NCBI GenBank assembly: GCA_965238045.1
Contig: CBDEGU010000008.1
Location: 248,001 to 312,000, forward strand
Direction of reading: 5' to 3'
Origin: CBDEGU01 sp965238045
GTDB lineage: Bacteria > Acidobacteriota > Terriglobia > Bryobacterales > UBA6623
DNA: 64,000 nucleotides
Shown here: in pieces, positions 27,215 through 39,614 of the stretch
Position numbering within the stretch: position 1 is the stretch's first letter
Layout of the letters: each line of letters starts with the position of its first letter
Program-made: the position numbers and the translations under genes
Notes under the pieces: model-generated
Told to the model about the DNA's origin: nothing
Database searches by the model: none
The model's input: the letters and a program-made list of their open reading frames with translations, nothing else

Positions 27215-30200
27215 ATGGCATCCAGTGTCGATGGCAACGGTTCCAGCAGTGAGCGCCACGATTTCTCCACAATCCGGACGACGATCCCGATTCCGAATCT
27301 GATCGAAGTCCAGAAAGACTCCTACGACCGGTTCCTGCAAATGGCCCGCCTTCCCGGTGAGCGCGACGACACGGGGCTGCAGGCGGTGTTTGCCTCGGTC
27401 TTCCCCATCTCTGATTTTCGCGGACTCAGCCAACTGGAGTTTGTCGACTACTCCCTTGGGGACTGGGAATGCAAATGCGGTCATCTGCGCGGCCTGCATC
27501 ATTTGCGCACGACTTGTATTCACACCGGGAAGACGATTCGGACCGACCCCTACGGCGGCTCGATGATCGCATGTCCTGATTGCGGAAAGATGACGCCGAA
27601 CAATGTCTCGTTCTGCTCGAAGTGCGGCGATCCGGTGGGGTTGAAACTTAAGTACGACGTCGCGGAGTGTCAGGAGAGGGGCATGACCTTCGCGGCGCCG
27701 CTGAAGGTCACGATTCGTCTGACGACTTACGAAAAGGACGCCGAGACCGGCGAGAAGACCACCCGCGACATCAAGGAGCAGGAGGTCTTTTTCGGCGAGA
27801 TCCCGCTGATGACCAGCAACGGCACGTTCATCATTAGCGGCACCGAGCGGGTGATCGTTTCGCAGCTGCATCGTTCCCCGGGCGTATTCTTTGAAAGCGC
27901 CAGCCGCAAGACGTACTTTCTCGGAAAGATCATTCCCTACCGGGGCAGCTGGGTGGAATTTGAGTACGACCACAAGAATATCCTGTACGTTCGCATCGAC
28001 AGGAAGCGCAAGTTCCTGGGCACGGTCTTTCTGCGCGCCCTCGGCCTGCAGACCGACGAAGGCATTCTGCGGCGTTTCTACAGTGTCGACACGATCACGG
28101 TTGAGGGCGAAAGGCTCTACCGGGATGTGTCGGAGAATCTGATCGGCACGCGGCTTTCCGAGGCGATTACGAACAAGAAAGGGCACGTGATCGTACCCCA
28201 GGGGCGCAAGGTGACGCCTCATGTGCTCAAGGAAATTCAGAAGCACAAGGTGGCACGGCTGGCGGTTTCGGTCGCGGATCTCGAAGGCGCCTGTTCGGTC
28301 GCCGATGTCGCCGATCCCGGCAGCGGCGAAGTGCTGGTCGAGGCCAATGGCGAGATCACCGCGATGGTTGTCACCAAGCTCCTGGAAGCGAAGCTTGCGA
28401 GCTTCGATGTCTTTTTCCCCGAGAAGGACGAGGTGGGGGTCGTGCTTTCCGAGACCCTCAAGAAGGATTCCATCTCCGCGCGGCAAGACTCTCTCATCGA
28501 GATCTACCGCAAGCTGCGTCCGGGGGACCCTCCGACGATCGACACGGCGACGCAGCTCTTCGAGGGCATGTTTTTTGATTCTCGCAAGTACGATTTTTCT
28601 CGCGTCGGCCGGATGAAGTTCAACATCAAGCTTTATGACGCGATCGACAAGACGCCGCTCGACAAGCGGACCCTGGACGCGGAAGATTTCTACGCGACGA
28701 TCCGCTATTTGCTGAAGCTGCGGCGCAATTTCGGCGAGGTCGACGACATCGATCATCTCGGTAACCGGCGAGTCCGGGCGGTGGGCGAGTTGCTTGAGAA
28801 CCAGTTCCGCATCGGGCTGGTGCGCATGGAGCGCGCGATCAAGGAAAAGATGTCGGTCTACCAAGAGATGTCGACCGCCATGCCGCACGACCTCGTGAAC
28901 GCCAAGCCGGTGATGGCGGCGATCCGGGAGTTCTTCGGGTCGAGTCAGTTGTCGCAGTTCATGGATCAGACCAATCCGCTCTCGGAGATCACGCATAAGC
29001 GGCGGTTGTCGGCCTTGGGGCCGGGAGGACTCTCACGCGAGCGCGCCGGATTCGAAGTTCGCGACGTGCATACGACTCACTACGGACGCATTTGTCCCAT
29101 TGAGACGCCGGAAGGACCCAACATCGGGCTCATTAGCTCGCTGTCCTGTTATGCGCGCATCAATGAGTACGGGTTTATCGAGAGCCCGTACCGGCGCGTG
29201 GAAAACGGCGTCGTGGCCGATGAAGTTCGGATTGTCAATGCTGGCGACACGGATTTCACGATGGGGCAGGTCGTGCTGCGTTCCGAGGCCAGGAAGGTGA
29301 ACGATGCGCTGTCGTCGCGGAAGAGGGCGGCGGAAGTCGCGCCGTATTGTCATTACCTCTCCGCGTGGGAAGAGGATACGTATATCATCGCGCAGGCGAA
29401 TATCGAAATGGACAAGAAGGGGCGTATCGTCCCGGAACTGGCCAACTGCCGCATGGCGGGCGACTTTCAGCTCAAGCGGCGCGAGGAAATCCAGTATGTG
29501 GATGTGAGTCCGAAGCAGCTTGTTTCGGTGGCGGCGAGTCTGATTCCGTTCCTGGAGAATGACGATGCCAACCGGGCGCTGATGGGATCGAACATGCAGC
29601 GGCAGGCGGTTCCGTTGCTGCGCGCCGAGTCTCCGGTCGTTGGAACGGGCATGGAAAAGGTCGCCGCCCGCGAGTCGGGCGCGGTTGTGCTGTGCCGCCG
29701 CAACGGGATCGTCGACTCGGTCGACTCCGAGCGCATCATCGTTCGCGTGGAGGGCATGGGCCATGAAGGCCAGATGTCCCGCGAGGTGGGAGCCGACATT
29801 TACCAGCTGATCAAGTTCAAGCGCTCGAATCAGAATACCTGCATCAACCAGAAAACGATCGTCAAGAAAGGCGAGCGAGTCGCCGCGGGTCAGGTTCTCG
29901 CCGACGGTCCTTGTACTTCCGCCGGTGAGCTGGCTCTCGGCAGAAATATTCTGGTGGCGTTCATGCCATGGCGCGGCTACAACTTCGAGGACGCGATTCT
30001 GGTCAGCGAGAAGCTCGTCAAGGAAGATTACTACACCTCGATTCATATTGAGGAATACGAAATCGAGGCGCGAGACACCAAGCTGGGTCCGGAGGAGATC
30101 ACGCGCGATATTCCCAATATCGCCGAGAATTTTCTCAGGAATCTCGACGAGAGCGGAGTGATTCGCATTGGCGCCAGTGTGCGTCCGGGCGACATCCTGG

Positions 30201-31519
30201 TTGGCAAGGTCACGCCGAAAGGAGAGACGCAATTAACGCCGGAGGAAAAACTTCTGCGGGCGATCTTCGGCGAGAAAGCCGGCGACGTCAAGGACGCGTC
30301 GCTGTACACGCCACCCGGGATTGCGGGCACGGTTGTCAACGCGAAGGTCTTCTCCCGCAAGGGCCAGGAGAAGGACGAGCGGGCCAAGGCGATCGAGGCC
30401 GCCACGATCGCGCGGCTGCAGCGCAACCTCGACGATGAAAAGCGCATTCTCTACGATGAACGGGCGAAACGGCTGGAGAAGATTCTCGACGGAAAGATCG
30501 TGCTCGCCGACCTGCACGACGAGCGCACGAACAAGAAACTGCTGTCGAGCGGCGATGTTCTTAGCCGCGAGTTGTCTGAAAACCTGCGCGCGCGCGATCT
30601 CAAGCGCATGCGCATCAAGGACAAGCCGGCGGGATTGAACGATCTTATCGACGACATCGAAGAGATGACGGTTCGGCAGATTCAGATTCTCGAAAAGCTC
30701 ACCGACGAGCGCGTCGCCAAGCTAAAGAAGGGAGATGAACTCTCTCCCGGCGTCATTCGGATGGTGAAGGTCTACATCGCCATGAAGCGCAAGCTTTCCG
30801 TCGGCGACAAGATGGCCGGCCGCCACGGCAACAAGGGCGTTCTGGCCCGAATTCTGCCGGAAGAAGATATGCCTTTCCTGCCCGACGGCACGCCGGTGCA
30901 AATCGTGCTCAACCCGCTGGGTGTGCCCTCGCGCATGAATGTCGGACAAATTTTGGAGACCCATCTGGGTTGGGCGGGGCACGCTCTGGGCAAAAAGTAC
31001 GCCTGTCCGGTCTTCGAGGGACCGACGCAAGCGATGATCGCGAAACAGCTGGCCGCCGCGAACCTTCCCAGCTCGGGCAAGACGGTTCTCTACGACGGTC
31101 TGAACGGGGAGCCGTTCGAACAGCAAGTCACCGTGGGTTACATCTACATGCTGAAGCTTTCGCATCTCGTGGATGACAAGATTCACGCCCGCTCGATCGG
31201 GCCGTATTCGTTGATCACGCAGCAGCCGCTCGGCGGCAAGGCGCAATTCGGCGGGCAGCGGTTCGGAGAAATGGAGGTCTGGGCGCTGGAAGCCTACGGG
31301 GCCGCTTACATTTTGCAGGAGCTTCTTACAGCGAAGTCCGACGATGTGTACGGCCGGGCGAAGATCTACGAATCCATTGTGAAAGGCGAGTCGGCCATGG
31401 AACCCGGCGTTCCCGAGTCGTTCAATGTGCTGATCCGCGAATTGCAGTCGCTTTGTCTGGATGTCGAGTTGATCAAGCAGCAGCAGGACGTCATCGAGAC
31501 CGCCCTGGCGGCGGACTAA
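27215..31519 (+). CDS. rpoB: RNA polymerase beta subunit with N-terminal zinc-ribbon-like insertion
   Basis: 1434 residues. ATG 27215 has GGAGA nine bases upstream. Conserved regions are intact: SQLSQFMDQTNPLSEITHKR (rifampicin region), RISALGPGG-type LSALGPGGLSRERAG, ETPEGPNIGLI, YNFEDAILVSE, GDKMAGRHGNKG and the C-terminal GQRFGEMEVWALEAYGAA. An unusual feature lies between LEFVDYSLGDW and KYDVAECQERG, which adjoin in E. coli RpoB: about 60 residues with cysteines 86, 88, 101, 120, 123, 134 and 137, the last four spaced C-x2-C-x10-C-x2-C. This is probably a zinc ribbon in the lobe region. rpoC follows after 69 bases. Confidence 0.97.
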   Translation: MASSVDGNGSSSERHDFSTIRTTIPIPNLIEVQKDSYDRFLQMARLPGERDDTGLQAVFASVFPISDFRGLSQLEFVDYSLGDWECKCGHLRGLHHLRTTCIHTGKTIRTDPYGGSMIACPDCGKMTPNNVSFCSKCGDPVGLKLKYDVAECQERGMTFAAPLKVTIRLTTYEKDAETGEKTTRDIKEQEVFFGEIPLMTSNGTFIISGTERVIVSQLHRSPGVFFESASRKTYFLGKIIPYRGSWVEFEYDHKNILYVRIDRKRKFLGTVFLRALGLQTDEGILRRFYSVDTITVEGERLYRDVSENLIGTRLSEAITNKKGHVIVPQGRKVTPHVLKEIQKHKVARLAVSVADLEGACSVADVADPGSGEVLVEANGEITAMVVTKLLEAKLASFDVFFPEKDEVGVVLSETLKKDSISARQDSLIEIYRKLRPGDPPTIDTATQLFEGMFFDSRKYDFSRVGRMKFNIKLYDAIDKTPLDKRTLDAEDFYATIRYLLKLRRNFGEVDDIDHLGNRRVRAVGELLENQFRIGLVRMERAIKEKMSVYQEMSTAMPHDLVNAKPVMAAIREFFGSSQLSQFMDQTNPLSEITHKRRLSALGPGGLSRERAGFEVRDVHTTHYGRICPIETPEGPNIGLISSLSCYARINEYGFIESPYRRVENGVVADEVRIVNAGDTDFTMGQVVLRSEARKVNDALSSRKRAAEVAPYCHYLSAWEEDTYIIAQANIEMDKKGRIVPELANCRMAGDFQLKRREEIQYVDVSPKQLVSVAASLIPFLENDDANRALMGSNMQRQAVPLLRAESPVVGTGMEKVAARESGAVVLCRRNGIVDSVDSERIIVRVEGMGHEGQMSREVGADIYQLIKFKRSNQNTCINQKTIVKKGERVAAGQVLADGPCTSAGELALGRNILVAFMPWRGYNFEDAILVSEKLVKEDYYTSIHIEEYEIEARDTKLGPEEITRDIPNIAENFLRNLDESGVIRIGASVRPGDILVGKVTPKGETQLTPEEKLLRAIFGEKAGDVKDASLYTPPGIAGTVVNAKVFSRKGQEKDERAKAIEAATIARLQRNLDDEKRILYDERAKRLEKILDGKIVLADLHDERTNKKLLSSGDVLSRELSENLRARDLKRMRIKDKPAGLNDLIDDIEEMTVRQIQILEKLTDERVAKLKKGDELSPGVIRMVKVYIAMKRKLSVGDKMAGRHGNKGVLARILPEEDMPFLPDGTPVQIVLNPLGVPSRMNVGQILETHLGWAGHALGKKYACPVFEGPTQAMIAKQLAAANLPSSGKTVLYDGLNGEPFEQQVTVGYIYMLKLSHLVDDKIHARSIGPYSLITQQPLGGKAQFGGQRFGEMEVWALEAYGAAYILQELLTAKSDDVYGRAKIYESIVKGESAMEPGVPESFNVLIRELQSLCLDVELIKQQQDVIETALAAD

Positions 31520-31588
31520 CCGGGAAAACCCGCGACCCGCCGCCAGCGGCGGGTCGCTCGCTCGGCGATTTAGATTTGGGAGGCCATC

Positions 31589-35836
<4,248 letters not shown>

Positions 35837-35850
35837 CGACCATTTCTCTC

Positions 35851-35900
35851 GTCCCTTCGACTCCTCCGTCAGAGCGGCGGAGTCGAAGGGACTTCTTGTC
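35851..35900 (+). terminator. intrinsic terminator after rpoC
   Basis: A perfect 14-bp stem GTCCCTTCGACTCC/GGAGTCGAAGGGAC with a 14-base loop, followed by TTCTTGTCTT. It lies 15 bases after the rpoC stop and between convergent genes, so it may act on both strands. Confidence 0.75.
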
Positions 35901-36041
35901 TTCCGCTCCGCGCGATCCTTGTCCTGTTCCGGCCCGCCGGCGTGGGCCGGCATGGATGGAAGAACGCCGTCCCGGCGGACTCCATCTCAGCTCCGGAGCA
36001 GGGAACAAGCCGATGGCGCCGCCGGTAGCGCGAGGGGCGGG

Positions 36042-37148
36042 CTACTCCTGGTCGCGGTTCCCGCGGCGCATGGCTTCCGGCACTCTTGTTCGGTCGTGGG
36101 ATTCGAGGTCCAGTTCCCAGCGTAGTGGTATCGTTGCCGGAGGGTAGCAGAGTTTGTCGTCGCAGGCTTGATAGCGGAACGAGCCTTCCAAGGCCAGGCG
36201 TCCGCTGGCGTCGAGCGCGGGGCGGACCTGGTCGCCCGTGCCGATTAAGACGTCTCTCATGATCTGAAAGCGCCCCTGGTATACGGGAACGGTCTCTTGG
36301 ATCGCCGGGAGATGGAGCATTTCCGCCTTGGGGTAGCCGGCCGGTGATGCCAGCCAGGCTTCCGAGGAAGCGATGTCCCATTGAATGGGTATGTAGCCGC
36401 CGGTTACCTCCGGCGCGTAGACGTGCATGCCGGTGGGCAGCTCGGCGTTGACGATGAGCGTCAGCCGCTGCCCGCCTCGCACCGTCTTGTTGCTGGCCTG
36501 CCAGCTCAGTTTCAAGTGAGCAGTTTTGGCCTCTCCCCGCGCTTCGCCGCCCGCGCCACCGAAGGTTCGCACCAGGACGCTCGCTGCCGTGTAGCGATCG
36601 CGGTGATCTTCCTCGAAAAATTTCGACTGGACGCGGCCGTGCTCGTCAATGACGTAGTATCCCGGAAAGGGGATGCCGAACCAGCGATGGTCGGGCGGGA
36701 AATTACGGTTGAGAAGGCCGAAGGCCTCGATGATTCTATGGTCCCCGTCCGAGAGCAGAGGATAGCTCAGCTCGTTGCGGGACGAGAAATGGTGGAGAAT
36801 CTCCACACTGTCGTAACTGATCGCCGCCACCTTGAGGCCGCGCTCCTCGAAACTCTTCTTGTTCTGTTCTAGTTCGACCAGCTGGCTTTTGCAGAATGGT
36901 CACCAGTCCGCCGAACGGTGAAAGAGCAGCAGCAGACCGCCAGGTCCGCGAAGATCGTAAAAGGTTCGGAGCTTGCCGTTCTGGTCGGGGATTTCGAATT
37001 TTGGAATCGGCGCGCCAACTTCAGGACCCGTCTGAACATTCTGGTCCAGCTCGGGCAGCGGGCGCAGACGTTTCTTTTGCCCGGCGAGCGACATGCAGAG
37101 CCCGGCGCTGAGTCCCGCCAGGAGAAGGGTGAGGAGCTTTCTGTTCAC
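36042..37148 (-). CDS. redoxin plus DsbD-alpha-like protein with in-frame TGA (candidate selenoprotein)
   Basis: Two open frames in the same register are separated only by one TGA (36900-36902). Upstream: a signal peptide (RKLLTLLLAGLSAGLCMSLAG) and the start of an AhpC/TSA-type redoxin fold. The active site reads FHRSADW-TGA-PFCKSQLVELEQ, where relatives have a Cys in the same place (DWCPFCK). The fold continues (YDSVEILHHFSSRNELSYPL, YYVIDEHGRV). The C-terminal half matches the DsbD alpha domain, including YQACDDKLCYPP with Cys 329 and 334. If TGA is read as selenocysteine (residue 83) the protein has 368 residues with a U-x-x-C site. GTG 37148 was chosen because the signal peptide follows; its ribosome site is weak. 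A nonsense mutation of TGC/TGT is the alternative. Likely an envelope thiol peroxidase or disulfide reductase. Confidence 0.7.
36876..36901 (-). promoter_or_regulatory. hairpin at the TGA, SECIS candidate
   Basis: Immediately at the TGA the mRNA can pair GACCA (36901-36897) with UGGUC (36880-36876), with an inner CUG/CAG stem and an AAAA loop. Bacterial SECIS elements lie directly downstream of UGA, but the apical GU known from E. coli fdhF is not seen here. It therefore counts as weak support only. Confidence 0.3.
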
Positions 37149-37380
37149 AGCTTGGTGTAAATCTCCGCGGCGAGGGCGGTAGCTGCTTAGTATAGCGAAG
37201 GTGGTCTGTGCGAGCCGCGGGTTCATCCGGCCGCGCGTTCAAAGCGCTCGCCGCCGGAGCCGCTCCGAGTTAGGTAGTCGTTCCGCCCTTCGGCGGGGAT
37301 TTTCTGGTGCTTGGCTGTTCTTACATGCGATCCCCATTCTCACCGGCTGAGTGATAGCTTAGTTGGGGAAGGAGATTACG

Positions 37381-39279
37381 ATGCGCCGATACAAAGAAGT
37401 TCCATGGCAACACGGTAATAGCGGCATGAGGCGGGACCGGGTGCGCGGGGGCCGATGGGTGCGCTGGGACCGATCGTTGTGGTGCGGCCGGTCCGGGCGC
37501 TGGGGCGGGGCGGCGGGCCGAGTCTCGCGGATGCGCTCCGGGTTGTTTGCCGCTGGCTTGGCGCTGCTGGTGATGCTTTCGCCTTGGGAGGCATGGGCCG
37601 CCGAAGTTTCAGCGCGGCGGGCTTCTGAAAGCTTGCGCCGGGCCGCCGAGTTCTACCAGGGTCAGGTTTCGCGCGAGGGTGGCTACCACTTCCTCTACAG
37701 CGAGGATCTTACCTACGGGCGTTCGGAAGCGGCCAAGGGGCTCTCTCAAGTCACGGTGCAGCGAGCCGGGACTCCGCTGGTGGGCATGGCCTATCTGACG
37801 GCCTATCATGCCACGGGTGAGAAGTTCTATCTCGAGGCGGCGCGCGACACGGCCCGCGCGCTGGTTCGCGGACAGTACTGCGGCGGCGGCTGGGACTACA
37901 TCATCGAGTTCGACCCGGAGAAGCGCAAACAATATCCCTACCGCGCCGACAACGATTGCGAGACAAGCGGTGCCGCGGGCAAGGCTGGTGCGGGCAAGGC
38001 CGGCGCGGGCAAGGGCGGAGCCGCGTCCGGGAGACGCCGATCGAGCACGCTCGACGACAATGTCTCGCAGGCGGCGCTGCGTCTGCTGATGCGCGTCGAT
38101 CATGAACTGAAATTCCGCGACGAAAAGATTCACGAGGCGGCGCGGTTCGCGCTTGAGAGTCTGATCAAGGTGCAGTATCCCAACGGCGCCTGGCCCCAGA
38201 AGTTCGCCGAGCCTCCCGACCCAAAACGATTTCCCGTTCGCAAGGCCAGCTACCCGCGGTCGTGGGAGCGGAAATGGCCCGGACCCGACTATCGCGGCCA
38301 CTATACGTTCAACGACAACTCGCTGTCGGACATGATCGACGCGATGCTCGAAGCCTCGCGCATCTATGACGAGCCGCGCTATCAGGCGTCGGCCGAGAAG
38401 GGTGGCGACTTCATGCTGCTGGCCCAGATGCCCGAGCCGCAGCCGGGCTGGGCACAGCAATATGACGTGGAGATGCATCCGGCTTGGGCCCGCATTTTCG
38501 AGCCACCGTCGATTACCGGAGGCGAGTCCCAAGGTATCTTGAAGACTCTCTTGCTGCTGTATCGCGAGACGGGCAAGAAGAAATATCTGGAGCCGATTCC
38601 GCGCGCTCTGGCCTACTATCGCAAGCTGCGTCTGCCGACGAGCGGAGATGTGTCGGCCTACCGCGCGAGGGCGTGTCCGGCGGGTTCGGTCTGCATGGCG
38701 CGGTTTTACGAACTCAAGACCAACCGGCCGCTCTACATCACCAAGGGAACGAGAGTGAATGTGCGGGGGGAATCCTCTAGTTTGCTCGGCGGCTATGAGC
38801 TGAGCTACAGCGATGTGTCGGTCATCACGCACTACGGAGTCGTCACTCGCGGCGAGGGTTTTGAACAAGCCGAGGCAGAGTATGCGAGGGTGACGGCGGC
38901 CGACCCGGCAACGCTGAAGCGGCCGGTGCGGCTTAGCGGACTCTCGCCCTGGAGCGCGGTCTCCGGCTCGGGGGCGAGCGCGGACTCGCTGTCGCGGGAA
39001 GAGCTGGCTGCGCACGCGGCGGAAGCGATTCAAACTCTCGACAAACGGGGGGCTTGGATCGAAAAAGGCTCGGTGGACCGCGCCGGCCGCGTTCTGCAGT
39101 TCTTCGCCGCCAGAGACATGGTCGTCACGATCGGAGACCGCCAGCACCGGCTGAAAGAGAACGAGTATCTGCGGATCTATCCGGGCGAGAAACCGCCGGC
39201 GGAGAACCTCATCCGTTCATCGACGTTCGCGCGAAATGTCACGGCGCTGAGCGAGTATCTGGCGAGCCAGAGACGCTGA
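37381..39279 (+). CDS. exported pectate lyase, PL10-type
   Basis: 632 residues. ATG 37381 has AAGGAG six bases upstream. An Arg/Trp-rich N-terminal region of 50 residues precedes the hydrophobic signal segment (GLFAAGLALLVMLSPWEAWA), so either the leader is unusually long or translation starts at ATG 37531. The catalytic part is an alpha/alpha toroid with PL10 marks: VQYPNGAWPQKF, YTFNDNSLSDMIDAMLEA, and WAQQYDVEMHPAWARIFEPP. A Gly-Lys-Ala-rich insert (AAGKAGAGKAGAGKGGAASG) breaks the usual loop near residue 205. It would cleave polygalacturonate by beta-elimination outside the cytoplasm, consistent with plant-polymer use. Family placement is by motif only. Confidence 0.75.
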   Translation: MRRYKEVPWQHGNSGMRRDRVRGGRWVRWDRSLWCGRSGRWGGAAGRVSRMRSGLFAAGLALLVMLSPWEAWAAEVSARRASESLRRAAEFYQGQVSREGGYHFLYSEDLTYGRSEAAKGLSQVTVQRAGTPLVGMAYLTAYHATGEKFYLEAARDTARALVRGQYCGGGWDYIIEFDPEKRKQYPYRADNDCETSGAAGKAGAGKAGAGKGGAASGRRRSSTLDDNVSQAALRLLMRVDHELKFRDEKIHEAARFALESLIKVQYPNGAWPQKFAEPPDPKRFPVRKASYPRSWERKWPGPDYRGHYTFNDNSLSDMIDAMLEASRIYDEPRYQASAEKGGDFMLLAQMPEPQPGWAQQYDVEMHPAWARIFEPPSITGGESQGILKTLLLLYRETGKKKYLEPIPRALAYYRKLRLPTSGDVSAYRARACPAGSVCMARFYELKTNRPLYITKGTRVNVRGESSSLLGGYELSYSDVSVITHYGVVTRGEGFEQAEAEYARVTAADPATLKRPVRLSGLSPWSAVSGSGASADSLSREELAAHAAEAIQTLDKRGAWIEKGSVDRAGRVLQFFAARDMVVTIGDRQHRLKENEYLRIYPGEKPPAENLIRSSTFARNVTALSEYLASQRR

Positions 39280-39341
39280 GCCGGGGCCTGAGCGGCCCTG
39301 CCCCGCCGCATGCGAGCTGGCCTCTGGCCGGCAGCGATTAG

Positions 39342-39530
39342 CCCGCTTTTCTCACCACGTGGCCCGGTGAAGTGGAGGGGCGAAGTGCGTGAGAGGCGCG
39401 TCAGCGGGAGGCACGCGCCGATTGACGAACGCAGGCGTACTTGACAGTACGTTGAGTACGGCGAGCAAGCGCAACGAAGTAATGGCGGGCCTATCGCGTG
39501 CTTCGGTCGTCATGTGGTGAGAAATGCGGG
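39342..39530 (+). repeat. MITE-like palindromic element, copy B
   Basis: Second copy of the element, 189 bp because of an extra stretch near its left arm. Ends CCCGCTTTTCTCACCACGTG and, reversed, CCCGCATTTCTCACCACATG. TTAG flanks both sides (39338-39341 and 39531-39534). It fills the gap between the convergent pectate lyase and kinase genes; nothing else is seen there. Confidence 0.85.
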
Positions 39531-39614
39531 TTAGGGGGGCGAGCCGCCGGGATTAGCAGAATCGAGGCTGTCCCGGTTTCCCCGGTTTCCCGTACGTCGT
39601 TAGTTTCGTTGGGC

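Noticed and set aside
27098..28996. 632-codon frame antisense to rpoB
   Set aside because: Mirror of rpoB codon bias; covers the rpoB start and lacks protein-like features.
36042..36830. C-terminal redoxin part as a separate gene starting at an internal Met
   Set aside because: This would start in the middle of the thioredoxin-like fold after the active site; the frame is continuous with the upstream part except for the TGA.
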